64,000 bases of DNA from Mesorhizobium sp. LMG 17147. GTDB taxonomy: Bacteria; Pseudomonadota; Alphaproteobacteria; Rhizobiales; Rhizobiaceae. Position numbers and translations under genes: made by a program. The stretch spans positions 603,001-667,000 of the forward strand of contig NZ_JANCTC010000002.1 in the NCBI RefSeq assembly GCF_024297145.1, in the 5' to 3' direction. Of this stretch, positions 17,267 to 28,462 are shown in pieces (the first letter of the stretch is position 1; the number at the start of each line of letters is the position of its first letter). Under the pieces are notes generated by a model. The model was not told the origin of the DNA. It did not search any database and saw only the letters and a list, made by a program, of their open reading frames with translations.

Positions 17267-18139
17267 CTACGCGGCTAGCTCCCTTTTCTTTTTGAGGCTG
17301 GAATAGACGCGAGCGGGGGTTTCCAAACCAGGGGAGAAAACCATTACTTCGGCGCCAAGACCGTGGTTGCGGGCGCTATAGCCTATATCAAATTGTTCCT
17401 GCCGCATGCCGCGGTAAATGTTGCGTATCTGCGGTGCGTTGTCGTAGCTGACAAGCCAAGGTTGTCGGATCTCAGCGATCACCTTCGAAAGAGCGACGTG
17501 ATCATGATGCGAATAGTGGTTCTCGTAGAGATAGGCACCTTTCACGTAATACGGGGGATCGATGTAAAACAGCGCGCGCGACCCTAAAGCTGCGGATTTT
17601 TCTAAGAGAAACTCGATTGCGTCCTGCCTTGACAAGGAGATGCAAGATCGGAAGAAGCCCAGACGCTGAACTCGGTCGGCGAGGTCATCGCGATTGAACC
17701 GGCAGTCGAGTTTCCACGCCCCGGATTGCGCAAGTCCCCCGATCAGTCCGCCGTTCAAAATACCGGAACGGTTCGTGCGATTCATCAAGAAGGCTGCAAA
17801 GCCGAGTTCGAATGTTTCGTGAAGGTCTGGGAACCGCTTTTTTTCTCGGGCCTCCAGCCACGTCTCGACACTCAACTCGACGGATCGAATTCTCTCAACG
17901 AAGCGTTCCGTCTCATAGATCGCTGCGTGCCAAAAGGCGTGAATGAAGGGATCTATATCGTTGATGTGGATGTGGCAGATGTATCCGGAGTAGAGCAAAT
18001 CTAGGGCTACGCCAGCGCCGCCAGCAAAAGGCTCGGCGTACTCGCCGCCAGCCAGGCCATTTAGATGAAGCAACTCCCGGACATATGGGGCAAGCGTCCC
18101 TTTGCCACCCGGGTACCTTAAAGGCGAAAAACTCGACAT
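17267..18139 (-). CDS. D12-class N6-adenine DNA methyltransferase (Dam-like)
   Basis: The 290-residue enzyme transfers a methyl group from S-adenosylmethionine to adenine. It has the N-terminal PLRYPGGKG, AdoMet motif I AEPFAGGAGVALDLL and catalytic motif IV IDPPYYVKG, the standard layout of the D12/Dam class. I chose the ATG of MSSFSPLRYPGGKG because GGAGGT lies 4 bases upstream; longer starts would overlap the upstream gene. It follows the ParB-like gene on the same strand with a 55-base gap, so they probably form a two-gene operon. No restriction nuclease gene is adjacent. The target sequence cannot be predicted. Confidence 0.9.
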   Translation of the reverse strand: MSSFSPLRYPGGKGTLAPYVRELLHLNGLAGGEYAEPFAGGAGVALDLLYSGYICHIHINDIDPFIHAFWHAAIYETERFVERIRSVELSVETWLEAREKKRFPDLHETFELGFAAFLMNRTNRSGILNGGLIGGLAQSGAWKLDCRFNRDDLADRVQRLGFFRSCISLSRQDAIEFLLEKSAALGSRALFYIDPPYYVKGAYLYENHYSHHDHVALSKVIAEIRQPWLVSYDNAPQIRNIYRGMRQEQFDIGYSARNHGLGAEVMVFSPGLETPARVYSSLKKKRELAA

Positions 18140-18194
18140 CGCTACCTCCATTGCATGGAGGTTGCATACCTTAGAGTACCACTCTCGGCCAGCA

Positions 18195-19616
18195 TTATTT
18201 GCCTGCGTTTTCAAGCACATCGAACATCGCTGCGAAATAATCGTGATATCGGTCCCATATCAGGATGGATTCACTGGGAGCTGGCAGGGCAGTGTTGTCA
18301 TGTATTGCGCGGTTAAGCTGATCGAGGCCATGGAGCGCGTCAGCGGTGCCTTTCGCGACCTGCCTGGCATACTGCAGACGGGCATCCGCCGCTGACGGAT
18401 CGATCTGTTTGAGGGCGGCTTCCACTTTTGACCGCAGCTTCACACTGAAGTCGTTATGCCATGCACCCTGCTGACCGCTGAGAGTCGGTACATTCATATC
18501 CTCGAGGAATACAACGGTTGCCTTTTCGAGGAAGACTCTGATCATCGATGCGGCGGCGAACGGATGTGTGTCGACCTTAAGCTTCGCCAGCTCCTGATAC
18601 AGCTTGTTGAGGTTCGCGTTCCGGATTCGCAAACCTTTTTTGGCCAGGTACTGCCGTGGCTTCCCCACCGAGGGCCTCTTCGAGCTGCCGGTGGATGACG
18701 TCGTGCCCTGAGGTTGTGCGGTCTGCGGTTGGGCGGATGTCGATTTTCCGGCAGCCGCACCCTGTCCCGACTGGGGAGTGGATGGGTTTGCTGGCGTACC
18801 GCTGGGAGAAGGCGTTTGGGCCGGCTTTTTCAAACCCCCAGCAGCAAAGCCATTTAGCCAGGCCTCCTGCTGCGCAACAGTGCTGACCAACGGTTCCTTA
18901 AACGAAGTATCGGCCATGGCCTCCATGATGTCGCCAAGCAAAGATACCAGGCCCTTGGTATCCCCAGTCTCGGCCGAGATGGCGTTTTTCTTGAAGGTTA
19001 CGCCCAAGACGCTCGACATCGCGCTTGAGGTAAGAACCCGCTCTACGGTTGTGGTCTTGCTGCGGATCCGATCGCGGATATCCTCGGCATCCACGCCGTT
19101 CTCCTCCAAGAACGCCAAGGCGGTCATCCAACGAGTGTATTTGCCTTCAGCGGCATCGCTACGCGCCGTCGCCACGGCGTCCCACTGGATGACACCTTCA
19201 CCACCGACGCCCTTATAGTGCTTCCGCTTTATCCAGACTGCAGCCTCCTTCCTGGAAAGCACAACGCAATCGATCTGCGTTATACCTTGGGATAAGAACC
19301 TGCCGCTGAGCATTTTGAAAATCGGATATGATACAAAGCCTTGTGATAGTTCAGGGGAGGCAAGCGTCTTTAGTGCGGTAATGCGCCGATTGCCCTCCAG
19401 AGCGATATATTTGCCGGGATGCGCAGTGTCCTCTGTGACAATCAGAAGCGATGATGGATCAAGCATTCCTTGCTCGACAATGTCTTGCGCCAGCCTGGAT
19501 ATTTTGTGGGACCTCTCATCGCCGATCAGAATACGCAGAGCGTCCCGCTCATCTGATACTTCGGCGTGGCGGAAGTTCTTCACGTCCAGTGAAATAGCTG
19601 CGATATCAATTTTCAT
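18195..19616 (-). CDS. ParB/Srx-like N-terminal domain protein paired with a DNA methyltransferase
   Basis: The 473-residue product starts with a ParB/Srx-like domain (about 1-125): ISRLAQDIVEQGMLDPSSLL followed by IALEGNRRITALKTL, where the E-G-N-R-R motif corresponds to the ParB nucleotide-binding loop. A helical middle follows (130-270). Next comes a Pro/Ser/Gln/Thr-rich linker (about 275-340) and a basic helical C-terminal domain (345-473). ParB-like domains outside partitioning occur in nucleases and in several defence proteins; which applies here is unknown. It is the first gene of an apparent operon with the D12 methyltransferase. No helix-turn-helix or partition partner (ParA) is present, so a partitioning role is unlikely. 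Confidence 0.65.
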   Translation of the reverse strand: MKIDIAAISLDVKNFRHAEVSDERDALRILIGDERSHKISRLAQDIVEQGMLDPSSLLIVTEDTAHPGKYIALEGNRRITALKTLASPELSQGFVSYPIFKMLSGRFLSQGITQIDCVVLSRKEAAVWIKRKHYKGVGGEGVIQWDAVATARSDAAEGKYTRWMTALAFLEENGVDAEDIRDRIRSKTTTVERVLTSSAMSSVLGVTFKKNAISAETGDTKGLVSLLGDIMEAMADTSFKEPLVSTVAQQEAWLNGFAAGGLKKPAQTPSPSGTPANPSTPQSGQGAAAGKSTSAQPQTAQPQGTTSSTGSSKRPSVGKPRQYLAKKGLRIRNANLNKLYQELAKLKVDTHPFAAASMIRVFLEKATVVFLEDMNVPTLSGQQGAWHNDFSVKLRSKVEAALKQIDPSAADARLQYARQVAKGTADALHGLDQLNRAIHDNTALPAPSESILIWDRYHDYFAAMFDVLENAGK

Positions 19617-20054
19617 GGTTTCCCCCTGCCGCGGGAAATCTGTACTGCAAGTTCAAAGCCACGCCAATGACCACCCGTTGCAATTCGTGCCGCGAACAAA
19701 CGGCGTCCTCGCCCCCCGCGGGATATTCAGTCCACACAAAGGGACTTGGAATGGGAGGCGCGAGGAAACGGACTCCCGTTACCACTCAGAGGGCATGGTT
19801 TTCGGTTTCAACTTTTCACGTTCCGTTGAATTCGGGGCGACTAGGATTCGAAACTGTCATTGAAACTTTTCGGTATTTCACTGGCCTGTCAGGCCGGAGG
19901 TCGCGGGGTTCGAGCCCGTCCGCGCGTCAAACACCTAGGCACCTTCACTGCGGAAAAGGGGCATGGATGAGGTGCGGGCGCCGAAGGGAATTTCCAAGCA
20001 GTAGCAAGGGGGCTAATTTTCCCCGCACCGTGCGTAAGTCCTTGCTCGGGTGCG
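19617..20054. other. Gap upstream of the ParB-like gene, relic sequence only
   Basis: About 440 bases lie between the ParB-like gene and the IS21 end. The only recognisable item is the tRNA-Asp-like remnant at 19881-19928. The frames present look random. The promoter of the minus-strand ParB/methyltransferase pair should lie at its left edge. Confidence 0.4.
19881..19928 (+). pseudogene. 3' remnant of a tRNA-Asp gene
   Basis: CTGGCCTGTCAGGCCGG is a close variant of the tRNA-Asp anticodon arm (anticodon GTC), followed by AGGTCGCGGGGTTCGAGCC, the variable loop and T arm with an extra G. The 5' half and a correct acceptor 3' end are missing. Such a tRNA 3' fragment is what an integrase leaves at an att site, so it may be a fossil attachment site of an earlier element. 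Confidence 0.55.
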
Positions 20055-20057
20055 CAT

Positions 20058-20121
20058 TTCGCAAAAGCCGGGCAGGGGTTCCGCCAATTCCCGGACAGTG
20101 GTTTCGCTAATGTCGGGACAG
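20058..20121 (-). repeat. Terminal repeats of the IS21-family element
   Basis: Three related 18-20-base units follow each other: 20058-20075 (TTCGCAAAAGCCGGGCAG), 20079-20098 (TTCCGCCAATTCCCGGACAG) and 20103-20121 (TTCGCTAATGTCGGGACAG). Multiple internal repeats of this type, ending in a TGTCCCG-like sequence on the complementary strand, are a known feature of IS21 ends. They lie just beyond the 3' end of istB, so this is the istB-side end of the element. Confidence 0.65.
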
Positions 20122-20191
20122 TTTGGCGGCGACGGTCCTCGGGTGCCTTGTTGCGTTTATGGATGATTGATTTCGCCGTTTTCGACGCCGG

Positions 20192-20932
20192 TCAAGAGGG
20201 TGCGGCCTTTTGCTTTCGCATGCTGTCGCCCTGGAGCACGATGCGGTGGGCGTTGTGCACGATCCTGTCGAGAATGGCGTCGGCGACGGTGGGGTCCGCG
20301 ATCAGGTCCATGCCATCTGGCCACCGGGACCTGGGTGGTGATCAGGGTGGATTTGCGGCGATAGCGTTCCTCGACGATTTCGAACAGATGGAAACGCTGT
20401 TGGTCGGTAAGGGAGTGGGTTCCGAAGTCATCGAGGATGAGCAGTTGCGCGCGGGTGAGTTTGTCGATGAGGCGTGGGAAGCGACCATCGAGACAGGCGA
20501 GCGCCAAATCCTCGAACAGGCGCGGCACGCGCACATAGAGCACGGAATGATCGAGCCGTGCTGCTTGCCGGCCGAAGGCGCAGGCCAGCCACGACTTGCC
20601 GGTTCCGGTCTGGCCGGTGACGATCAGGTTCTCATGCGCTTTCAGCCATTCGCCCTGGGCGAGCGCCATGGTGCTGCGCCGGTCGAGCCGCGCGGCGCGG
20701 CAAAGTCGATGTCCTCGATACAGGCTTCGGGAAAGCGCAGCCTGGCTGAGGCGAGCCGGTTCCGGACGCGCTTGTCGGCCCGAATGGCGACCTCGCGGTC
20801 GAGCATCAGGCCGAGCCACTCGTCGCGGCTGAGCTCGTTGGCGTTGTTCTGTTCGGCCAGTTCGCGCCAGGCGGTGGCCATGCCGGCCAGACCGAGGGCC
20901 TGCATCTGGTCGAGGGTGGGGTTCGTCAGCAT
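20192..20932 (-). pseudogene. istB: istB, IS21-family transposition ATPase, frameshifted twice
   Basis: The frame begins [19 protein letters not shown] and continues as a classic IstB through [16 protein letters not shown]. It then needs a one-base shift near 20,690 to reach the ATPase core ([17 protein letters not shown], Walker A; LLILDDFG, Walker B). A second one-base insertion near 20,318 breaks the C terminus: WH should continue as [19 protein letters not shown], which is in the third frame. IstB is the AAA+ regulator of the IstA transposase. Two frameshifts mean it is inactive. Confidence 0.9.
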
Positions 20933-20948
20933 TCTTTCTTCCTTTCCT

Positions 20949-21372
20949 TCACTGGTAATAGGTGGAGCCGCGGATGTTGGCGTGCTGGGGTGTCGGCTTT
21001 GCCGGTTCTGCGGAGTTGGCTCGGTCGAGGCCGGCTTTGAGGATGGCGGTGACGGAGGAGTAGGCAATCGCGTTGATCAGTAGCGCCCGCTCGCAGGCGG
21101 CATCGAGACGCTCCGGCCCATAGCGCGGCGCCAGGGACAGGATGCCCATGGCCGAGCGGTATCCCTGCTCCGGATGTGGCCGGTCGTGCATCATGCGCTC
21201 GACCAGGATGGCGGCATTGGGGCCGATCCTGGCCGCCCGGCTGATCAGGCTGGCCGGCGTGGTGTTGGCGTAGCGCTGGTGCGCCTTGGGCATGTGTTCG
21301 TTGACGGTGACATGGCCGGAACGCTGCGAGCGACGGACATGGCTGGCGACACGCTGGCGGGTGACGTCCCAC
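20949..21372 (-). pseudogene. istA: istA, C-terminal fragment of IS21 transposase
   Basis: The fragment reads RQRVASHVRRSQRSGH, then HMPKAHQRYANTTPASLI, and runs to a proper stop 16 bases before istB, as in intact IS21 elements. This is the DNA-binding C-terminal region of IstA. It has no 5' part here. The matching upstream part, ending at RVVEIFHD, is on the same strand at 40243-40868. The two fragments abut in the protein without overlap or large gap, so the 18.9 kb between them appears to be an insertion into one istA gene. Confidence 0.88.
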
Positions 21373-21594
21373 ACGTGACACGCCGCATCCTGCTTGGCCC
21401 CCGCGTGCCGCGACGCGGCTCAACGATCAGGTTCGCCGCCGAAGGGGCCGTATTTTCGATTGGGCGAATTTGCGGTCTGAGTAATAACGGTCGCCTCGTA
21501 AAATTATCTGTGGATATTCCCACCGTGACGATCCGCTGTCGTATTCGTTTGGCGGCGGCTGAGTAGAAGTAAGCAACTGGGATTCGGGGGTTTC

Positions 21595-24500
21595 ATGAAC
21601 AAGTTGCTGCTTGGCGCGGCTTTTCTTGCCGCGGGTGTCGTTGGTGCGGATACATCTTTCGTTTCTTATATTAGAAACTCCGCAGGAATGGCGGCTCTTG
21701 CGCAAGAGGCGCAAGGAACTTCGCCAGATGCTGGCGCGAGTGACGGCTTCGGCAATGGCGGTGCCTCTATCGGCAGCGATGGCTCATCATCGGACCAGCC
21801 CGCTTCCGGCAGTGCGCCTTCAGCCGACAGTCCGGACGCGGCGGCGACGGTCGGCACCGAACCGGCCGCGGCCGGCACGGCGGATCAACCGACCGACAGC
21901 GAAGCGACACCGGAAGAATCGGCGGCAGCGGCAAACACAGAAACGACCACGACGACTGAGAGCAGTGATCCGGACGCGATCGGCACGCCGAAGGTAGATC
22001 TGCCAAAGAGTTCAGGCAACGGCAATCTGGGCTATGCCATCGGCATCGACGTTTCGGACTTCCATGGCATCGAGCCGTCGATCGCACTCAACTACAATTC
22101 CTCGCGCAAGACCAAGACGGGCGGCCTCTACCAGGGCTGGCTTGGCTATGCCTGGGGCCTTGATGGTTTCGATGTCATCGAGCGGGCAAGCCCCGGCTAT
22201 GGCATGCCGGCCTTCACCGCGGGCGATATTTATTTGCTCGACGGCCAGGCGATGGTCGCCTGCGTGGCCGGCATGGTATCGCCGTCCTGCTCGACCGGCG
22301 GCACCCATGCGACGGAGAACGAATCCTATCGCCGCGTTGCGCTCAACGGCACCACCAATGAATGGAAGGTGACGGATCGCGACGGCACCGTCTCGACGTT
22401 CCGCTCGGTGGCGGCCGTCGCCAACCTGAACCCACCTGTCGGCACGCCGGCCTATGATCTGGCCCAAAGCTATCGCTGGCTGCTGACCTCGGTCACCGAC
22501 ACCAACGGCAACAGCGTTGCCTACACCTACACCTGTCCGGCGAGCCCGGTCTGCTACCCCGATACGATCAGCTACGACGGCACGGTGGTAAAATTCTATC
22601 TGGAGACACGGCCCGACCTGATCCTGATGGGCAATGGCCGCGACATCTCCGAGACCAGCCAGCGCATCAAGACGATCTCGGTCAAGGTCAGCGGCACCCT
22701 GCGCAGCGCTTACAAGTTGACCTATGACCAGGCGCCGTTCTCCAACGCCTCACGTCTCACCGCCGTCACCCGCTACGGCACCGATGCGACGGTTGCCACC
22801 GACGGCACCATCACGGGCGGCACCGCAAAGCTGCTCGGCCAGATGACCTATCAGAACACCGAAGGAAGCTACAGCACCGTCAATGCACCGCTCTACGAAC
22901 ATACGCAGATCAGCGTTTTTCCGCCGAGCTATGGCAATCCGCACGAGGTCGGCGACCTTGACTTCGATGGCCGCGATGAGGTCTTCGGCGACTATACCGA
23001 AACGGCGATGTCCGGACAGACGATAATCACCAACGTCTATAAGCGTGTCATCAAGTTTGGTACCGGCGGAATTCCGGCTGACAACAAGACCGTATTTCTG
23101 CGTGTCAAGTCGCCCTCAGAGTCCCCGCCACCACCGGACCCAAACGACCCAAATCCACCACCGCCTCCACCCAAACCGATCTTTTTCTCGGATCCAGGCC
23201 GCTTTCTCTCCACCAAGAACACGATGGACTTCGTGTATTATACGAATGGCCCCGGCAGCAGCGGGTTCCCCCCTCAGCCAGCATGGTATTCCCAAGGCGC
23301 GCTTCTTCTGACCGATGCTCAACTGGGCATGACCAAATCCGACTGCAATCCGACGGCGCCAACCGGCTATCAAACCGTCTGCAGTACGTTGCCGTATGGA
23401 ACCAATTTTGCCACGCGTCCTGACGCCCCGACATTTGTCGCCGATCCTGATGGCGATGGCCTCGACAATCTCAATGTCAATGCAAACGGTGATTTGAACA
23501 AGGTCATTGGTGTTGGCGATTTCCTCGGCAACGGGCACCAGCAGCCATTATTTGGCGTGGGGTTATTGGGCGGAGACGTCAAAAAAGGTGTCCTGTCAAA
23601 CGGCGCATGGGAGCTGGCCGACCCCTCGTTTTCGACCGGTTGCGCGACGGTTTCCGGCGCGGGCGGCGCCTGTGTTCTGGCCGATGTGAACGGCGACGGC
23701 GCGAGTGACATTGTTCGTTACGTCAGTGGTGACAAGATCCGGGTCTTCCTGTCGACCGGGGTCGGCTTCAAGGGATACGGCGATCACAGCGCGGCCGGAA
23801 TGGGGATATTGCGGGACTTCGACAATGACGGCCGGGTGGACCTCATCACGGTGGACGGCACCAATCTTGGACCCTACGGCACAGCCGAGATCAAAGTCTT
23901 CTTCCTGCAGCCCTCGTCGACTGACTTCAATCCAGTACGGTTTTATCTTCCTGCTTCGATGGACGCCGGCACCGTGATCGGCGACTTCAACGGTGATGGC
24001 CTGCCCGATTTTACCGATTACAAAGACCACATGTTCATCTCCACTCCGGGCGCGGGCAATCCGAACCTGCTTCGCAATGTCATGACGGAGCTGGGCGGAA
24101 CGGTAGCTGTCGAGTATGCGCCGTCCTCGACCTGGGTGAATACCTACCTGCCGCAGGTGGTGCATGCAGTGACAAAACTTTCGGTCGGCGACGGCCGCGG
24201 CCAGACTGCCGTGAGCACCTACGCCTATGCCGGTGGCAAATACGACCCGGCGTCGCGCAAGTTTTTGGGCTTTGCCTCTATCGTCGAGACAAAACCGCTA
24301 GGGAATGGCGAGACGGCGGCCTCCAAGGTCGAGACCACCTACCGGCAGGATCTGGCGAGCTACGGCCTGCCGTCGCTGACGGTGTGGAAGGACGGCGCAG
24401 GCACCCTGCACAAGCAGGTGGCCGAGACCTACGCGGTCAATACCGCGACCAAACCTTATACCGTGCAGAACACCGCGACCGACACGACGCTGACCGAGAA

Positions 24501-27500
24501 TCTTTCGCGCACCCTCAGGGTCGAGCGCACGTTCGACGCCTATAGCAACGTCACCAGCATCAAGGACTACGGCCGCACCGACGTCAGCGGCGACGAGACC
24601 TGGACGGTGGCAAGCTTTGCGCCCAACACCAGCGCCTACATCGTCTCGCTGTCGAGCAGCCAGGCGGTGCGCGCGGGGCTGGACACCAGCTTCCCTTATA
24701 TCGGCTATGACGAGACCTATTATGACGGCAACGCCGGCGCCAACAATACGCCGCCGGCCAAGGGCAACGTCACCCGCAAGCGCAGCTTCTCAGATTACTA
24801 CTCGGCGCCGCAAAAGGAGGTGAACCAGTATTTTGCCTATGACCTCTACGGCAACAAGGTCTCGGCGACCAACGGGCTCGGCCACAAGACCGAGTGGGAT
24901 TATGACGCGACCTATCACCTCTTTCCCGTAACGCAGCGCAGCCCCCGCTATTTTGCCACCGGCGGCCAGAGCGCCGACACCCGCTTCGTCTCGAGCGCCA
25001 CCTACAATGCCGTCTGCGGGCAGCCGGCGACGAAGACCGACGTCAGCGGCCTGGTCAAGACCTTCACCTACGATCCGTTCTGCCGGCCCTACCAGGTCTC
25101 GCAGAGCATCACCGGCGCCTATGCCAAGACGCGCTTCGAGAACGAGGGCAATCCGGCAACACAGGCGCTGGCCAAGCTGACGCCGCTGCCCAATGGGGCG
25201 GGCGAGGATTTTGTCCGCTCCTATTATGACGGACTTGGCCGTGTCTACCGGGTGGAAACGCCCGGCGAGACGGCTGCCGGTGCAAAACGTATTGCCGACA
25301 CCGACTACGACCTGCGCGGCAATGTCCTGCGCGCCGCCTTCCCACGCTTTGTCGGCGAGACCGCGCAATGGACGACCAACTCCTATGACTGGGCCGACCG
25401 GCTGGTGAAGACCGTCTATGCCGATGCCAGCCAGACGATCTTTGCCCACAGCCTCGACAGCGGCCTGGGGGCCAATCCGCGGCTTTACGCGGTCACCCAG
25501 ACCGACCAGATCAATGCGACGACCACACGCCAGTCGAAGAGCGTGTCCTCGACGCGCGGCGATGTCGTGCAGATCGTGCGCGATCTCGGCGGGCTTAATC
25601 TGACGGAGGGCCGTACTTACGATGTGCTTGGCCGGCTGATCGGGGTCAGCGATGCCGGCGGCTCGAGCTGGAACTACAGCTATGACATGGTCGGCAACCG
25701 GCTTTCTGCCACCGATCCCGATCTCGGCACCTGGTCCTATGTCTATGACGGCGCCAACCGGCTGACCAGCCAGACCGATGCCCGCGCCACCGTCACAGCT
25801 CTCGCCTATGATCAGATGGACCGGCTGACCTTGAAGACGGCAATGGCGTCGGGCGGCAGCGCGGTGACGCTGACGCAAAACACCTACGACCAGGCAGCTG
25901 CCGGCTTCTACAATGTCGGCCAGCTGACCACCTCCACCAACCCTGCCGCAACGCAAGCCATCAAATATGATGGCTTTGGCAAGCTCGCCCGCCAGGACGT
26001 CACGATCGGGACGCTGACCCACACCACGACCAGCGTGCGCGATGCTTCCGGCCAGACGCTGCGCACCCAATATCTGCCGGTGCAGCTCGACTTCGGCACG
26101 GCGGCCGCCCCGCTGCAATACACCGCCGGCAACAAGCTGCTCTCGGCCTCCGGCTTCATCACCTCGACTGTGTATGAGGCCGATGGCCAGACCAAATCGA
26201 TCGCTTATTCGAACGGGGTCACGACAAGCTTCATCTATTCACCAACCCGCCGCTGGGTCACCCGCGTCACCACGGCCAAGGGCGCCACGATCCTGCTCGA
26301 CGACCAATATGCCCGCGATCTCCTCGGCCGCATCACCGGCACGACCGGGCTGACGGCTTCCGACAGCTGGACCTATGGCTACGACAAGGCCGACCGGCTG
26401 ACTTCTTCCGACAATCTTGGCAACAATACGCTCGACGAGACCTTCGTCTATGCCGCCAACGACAATCTGACCTCGCGCACGCGCGTTGCCGGCACCTATG
26501 TCTATCCCGCAGCCACATCACCGCGTCCGCATGCCCCGACGGCGGTCGGCGCCAAGACGCTCACCTATGATGCCAACGGCAACATGACCGCCGACGGCAC
26601 CAGGACGCTCGCCTGGGACGAGGCCAACCGGCTGAAGACCGTCACGCTAGGCGCCAACACCGTCTCGCTGTTCTACGGCCCCGACGGCACGCGCAGCAAA
26701 AAGACCTCCTCCTTCGCCACCACGCTCTATCCCGATGCCTCCGTCGAGATCGATCCGGCGACGCCTGGCGCGGAGATCTACACCCGCTATCCCCATCCCG
26801 ACGTCAAGGTGACCGGCGCCACAAAGGCCTTCCTGCACCGCGACCACCTGGCCTCGGTGCGCATGGTCACCGATGCCTCAGGCGCCATCGCCGAGCAGAC
26901 CAACTATGCCAGTTACGGAGAACGCCTCAACACCGGCTTCCAGACGCAAAAGAGCTACATCGGCGAGCGCTTCGATCCCGAGACCGGGCTGCTCTACCTC
27001 AACGCCAGGTACATGGATCCGGTGCTCGGCAGGTTCATCTCGCCCGATGATTGGGATCCGACACTGCCCGGCGTCGGCACCAACCGATACGCCTATGCCC
27101 AGAACGATCCGATTAATAAAAGTGATCCAAACGGGCATGCAGTCGATCCAAATGCCGGCAAGGATCCGCTAGGGGAGGACGGAGGCGGTACCAAGGCAGC
27201 GGACGACAGCGTCAATTCCAAGGAGCTTCAGACGGCCGCAGACCAAGCTGCCAAGGATCTTGCAAAGCTTGGGATGAAGGACAAAAGAAGGTGCGATGGG
27301 TGTATTCAAGAGGGGCAAACGCGGGGAGTACAACGAGGGGGACTTCCAGCACGAACGCCTGCTGAAGAATCTATGGCCGACCAAATTACCAACTTACAAG
27401 GACGGATACACGAAATTAACCCACGGGAAACGTTCTTAGATCCTCTTGGAGGGTCAATCTCTCCGCTAGCTCGAGACTACCTCATCGCACGATTGCGCGA

Positions 27501-27846
27501 GCTTGAGCGTACCAAAGCGCCAGATTTTGTGGTAAACTCTCGCGGCGTTGCAATGCCGGTTCCGAGGGGTGCGTCTACTACCCCTACGCCAGTGACGAAC
27601 CCTGCGGGGCAGCAGACAGGTGTCGCGTTTTGCGGGTTTGGTCCGGCTCCACAAAACGTTCCCATGAATCTGAGAATGATGAACGCGACAAACCCGAATA
27701 GCGCAAGTCCAGGGTATCCGAATGGGTACAACGTCTATTCAAGTCCTACCAGACAATCTCTGAACCCTTACACCGCGGGACCACTTTCGGTACCTTCCGG
27801 GGGGACGAGTTCAAGGGAACATCCATTTGCGCATATTCAAAACTGA
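21595..27846 (+). CDS. Giant SpvB/RHS-repeat protein, candidate polymorphic toxin with Sec signal
   Basis: The 2083-residue protein has: a signal peptide (1 to about 18, [15 protein letters not shown]); an Ala/Thr/Glu-rich spacer (40-130); a SpvB-type start (about 140-240, [12 protein letters not shown] and [20 protein letters not shown]); and VCBS/FG-GAP-like calcium-binding loops ([48 protein letters not shown]) with a proline-rich insert near 510. RHS/YD repeats follow (about 880-1790; many YDxxxNR and GRL elements), then the RHS core (about 1800-1845: [20 protein letters not shown]). The variable tail (about 1850-2083) should be the toxic domain; it ends with [10 protein letters not shown] and NPYTAG. 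RHS shells encapsulate C-terminal toxins. The tail is A+T-richer than the rest. The type II genes follow. Confidence 0.9.
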   Translation: MNKLLLGAAFLAAGVVGADTSFVSYIRNSAGMAALAQEAQGTSPDAGASDGFGNGGASIGSDGSSSDQPASGSAPSADSPDAAATVGTEPAAAGTADQPTDSEATPEESAAAANTETTTTTESSDPDAIGTPKVDLPKSSGNGNLGYAIGIDVSDFHGIEPSIALNYNSSRKTKTGGLYQGWLGYAWGLDGFDVIERASPGYGMPAFTAGDIYLLDGQAMVACVAGMVSPSCSTGGTHATENESYRRVALNGTTNEWKVTDRDGTVSTFRSVAAVANLNPPVGTPAYDLAQSYRWLLTSVTDTNGNSVAYTYTCPASPVCYPDTISYDGTVVKFYLETRPDLILMGNGRDISETSQRIKTISVKVSGTLRSAYKLTYDQAPFSNASRLTAVTRYGTDATVATDGTITGGTAKLLGQMTYQNTEGSYSTVNAPLYEHTQISVFPPSYGNPHEVGDLDFDGRDEVFGDYTETAMSGQTIITNVYKRVIKFGTGGIPADNKTVFLRVKSPSESPPPPDPNDPNPPPPPPKPIFFSDPGRFLSTKNTMDFVYYTNGPGSSGFPPQPAWYSQGALLLTDAQLGMTKSDCNPTAPTGYQTVCSTLPYGTNFATRPDAPTFVADPDGDGLDNLNVNANGDLNKVIGVGDFLGNGHQQPLFGVGLLGGDVKKGVLSNGAWELADPSFSTGCATVSGAGGACVLADVNGDGASDIVRYVSGDKIRVFLSTGVGFKGYGDHSAAGMGILRDFDNDGRVDLITVDGTNLGPYGTAEIKVFFLQPSSTDFNPVRFYLPASMDAGTVIGDFNGDGLPDFTDYKDHMFISTPGAGNPNLLRNVMTELGGTVAVEYAPSSTWVNTYLPQVVHAVTKLSVGDGRGQTAVSTYAYAGGKYDPASRKFLGFASIVETKPLGNGETAASKVETTYRQDLASYGLPSLTVWKDGAGTLHKQVAETYAVNTATKPYTVQNTATDTTLTENLSRTLRVERTFDAYSNVTSIKDYGRTDVSGDETWTVASFAPNTSAYIVSLSSSQAVRAGLDTSFPYIGYDETYYDGNAGANNTPPAKGNVTRKRSFSDYYSAPQKEVNQYFAYDLYGNKVSATNGLGHKTEWDYDATYHLFPVTQRSPRYFATGGQSADTRFVSSATYNAVCGQPATKTDVSGLVKTFTYDPFCRPYQVSQSITGAYAKTRFENEGNPATQALAKLTPLPNGAGEDFVRSYYDGLGRVYRVETPGETAAGAKRIADTDYDLRGNVLRAAFPRFVGETAQWTTNSYDWADRLVKTVYADASQTIFAHSLDSGLGANPRLYAVTQTDQINATTTRQSKSVSSTRGDVVQIVRDLGGLNLTEGRTYDVLGRLIGVSDAGGSSWNYSYDMVGNRLSATDPDLGTWSYVYDGANRLTSQTDARATVTALAYDQMDRLTLKTAMASGGSAVTLTQNTYDQAAAGFYNVGQLTTSTNPAATQAIKYDGFGKLARQDVTIGTLTHTTTSVRDASGQTLRTQYLPVQLDFGTAAAPLQYTAGNKLLSASGFITSTVYEADGQTKSIAYSNGVTTSFIYSPTRRWVTRVTTAKGATILLDDQYARDLLGRITGTTGLTASDSWTYGYDKADRLTSSDNLGNNTLDETFVYAANDNLTSRTRVAGTYVYPAATSPRPHAPTAVGAKTLTYDANGNMTADGTRTLAWDEANRLKTVTLGANTVSLFYGPDGTRSKKTSSFATTLYPDASVEIDPATPGAEIYTRYPHPDVKVTGATKAFLHRDHLASVRMVTDASGAIAEQTNYASYGERLNTGFQTQKSYIGERFDPETGLLYLNARYMDPVLGRFISPDDWDPTLPGVGTNRYAYAQNDPINKSDPNGHAVDPNAGKDPLGEDGGGTKAADDSVNSKELQTAADQAAKDLAKLGMKDKRRCDGCIQEGQTRGVQRGGLPARTPAEESMADQITNLQGRIHEINPRETFLDPLGGSISPLARDYLIARLRELERTKAPDFVVNSRGVAMPVPRGASTTPTPVTNPAGQQTGVAFCGFGPAPQNVPMNLRMMNATNPNSASPGYPNGYNVYSSPTRQSLNPYTAGPLSVPSGGTSSREHPFAHIQN

Positions 27847-27867
27847 ACGCGAGAAAGTAAAGGTCAT

Positions 27868-28185
27868 ATGAATTACCTAAAGGAAAATCTCATCGGAAAA
27901 GAATTTCGATCCATTAAGTACCAAAACGGCAGTATCATGATCGCATTTGAGAGAGGTTCCATCGCAGTAAACACCAAAATTTCATGCTCTATCCGAGCAT
28001 ACACGGAGTCTATCAATATTATTGACGTTGTTACCGACCCCCAGTGGGTTTCCATTATATTCTCTGACAGATCTGAAATTCGCATATCAAGAGTAGTTGA
28101 GCACGGCCCTTCTCCGGAGAGCTTTGTCTATGATGGCGCGGACAACATAATCATAGTAGACAATGCTATAGAAGAAGGGGATTAA
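27868..28185 (+). CDS. Candidate immunity protein for the RHS toxin
   Basis: The 105-residue acidic protein starts 21 bases after the RHS stop codon and begins MNYLKENLIGKEFRSIKYQN. It is beta-rich and cytosolic-looking (no signal peptide or membrane helix), and its base composition is clearly A+T-richer than the neighbouring genes, like the toxin tail. A small gene directly after an RHS C-terminal toxin is normally its immunity gene. I recognise no immunity family by sequence, so the assignment rests on position, size and composition. Confidence 0.6.
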   Translation: MNYLKENLIGKEFRSIKYQNGSIMIAFERGSIAVNTKISCSIRAYTESINIIDVVTDPQWVSIIFSDRSEIRISRVVEHGPSPESFVYDGADNIIIVDNAIEEGD

Positions 28186-28462
28186 CTAATCGGCCCCGAC
28201 GGTGTCAGAATATCGGATAGTTTAACTTAAAACAAAAGATTGCGGGCGGATACCCGCTGTCGGCCCCCGATCCTGACCTCGCTATGTTTGCGCACCGATC
28301 TCCGCATCTCGCGTGATGCCTGGACCAGTACCGATATTTAGACGACAAAAGCTGTGGCCAACCGACGTTCTGCGCTCTCCCTGATATCCGCGTCACACCA
28401 GCAACTGTAATCTTCGACTGAAACCTCGGCCGAGAATCAGCGGGGGTGGCGGGCGACTGGTC
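28186..28462. other. Gap between the immunity-like gene and gspL
   Basis: This 277-base gap has no credible gene. Because all following gsp genes overlap, their promoter should be here. I could not identify confident -35/-10 boxes. Confidence 0.35.

Noticed and set aside
18195..19616. Plasmid-type ParB partition protein
   Set aside because: There is no ParA, no central HTH motif and no parS-like array; the partner gene is a methyltransferase.
19667..20110. Plus-strand ORF between the ParB-like gene and the IS21 end
   Set aside because: Runs through the tRNA-Asp remnant and the IS terminal repeats and has no recognisable composition.
24790..26118. Minus-strand ORF opposite the RHS repeats
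   Set aside because: The repetitive, G+C-rich RHS coding strand produces this shadow frame; its sequence has no domain pattern.
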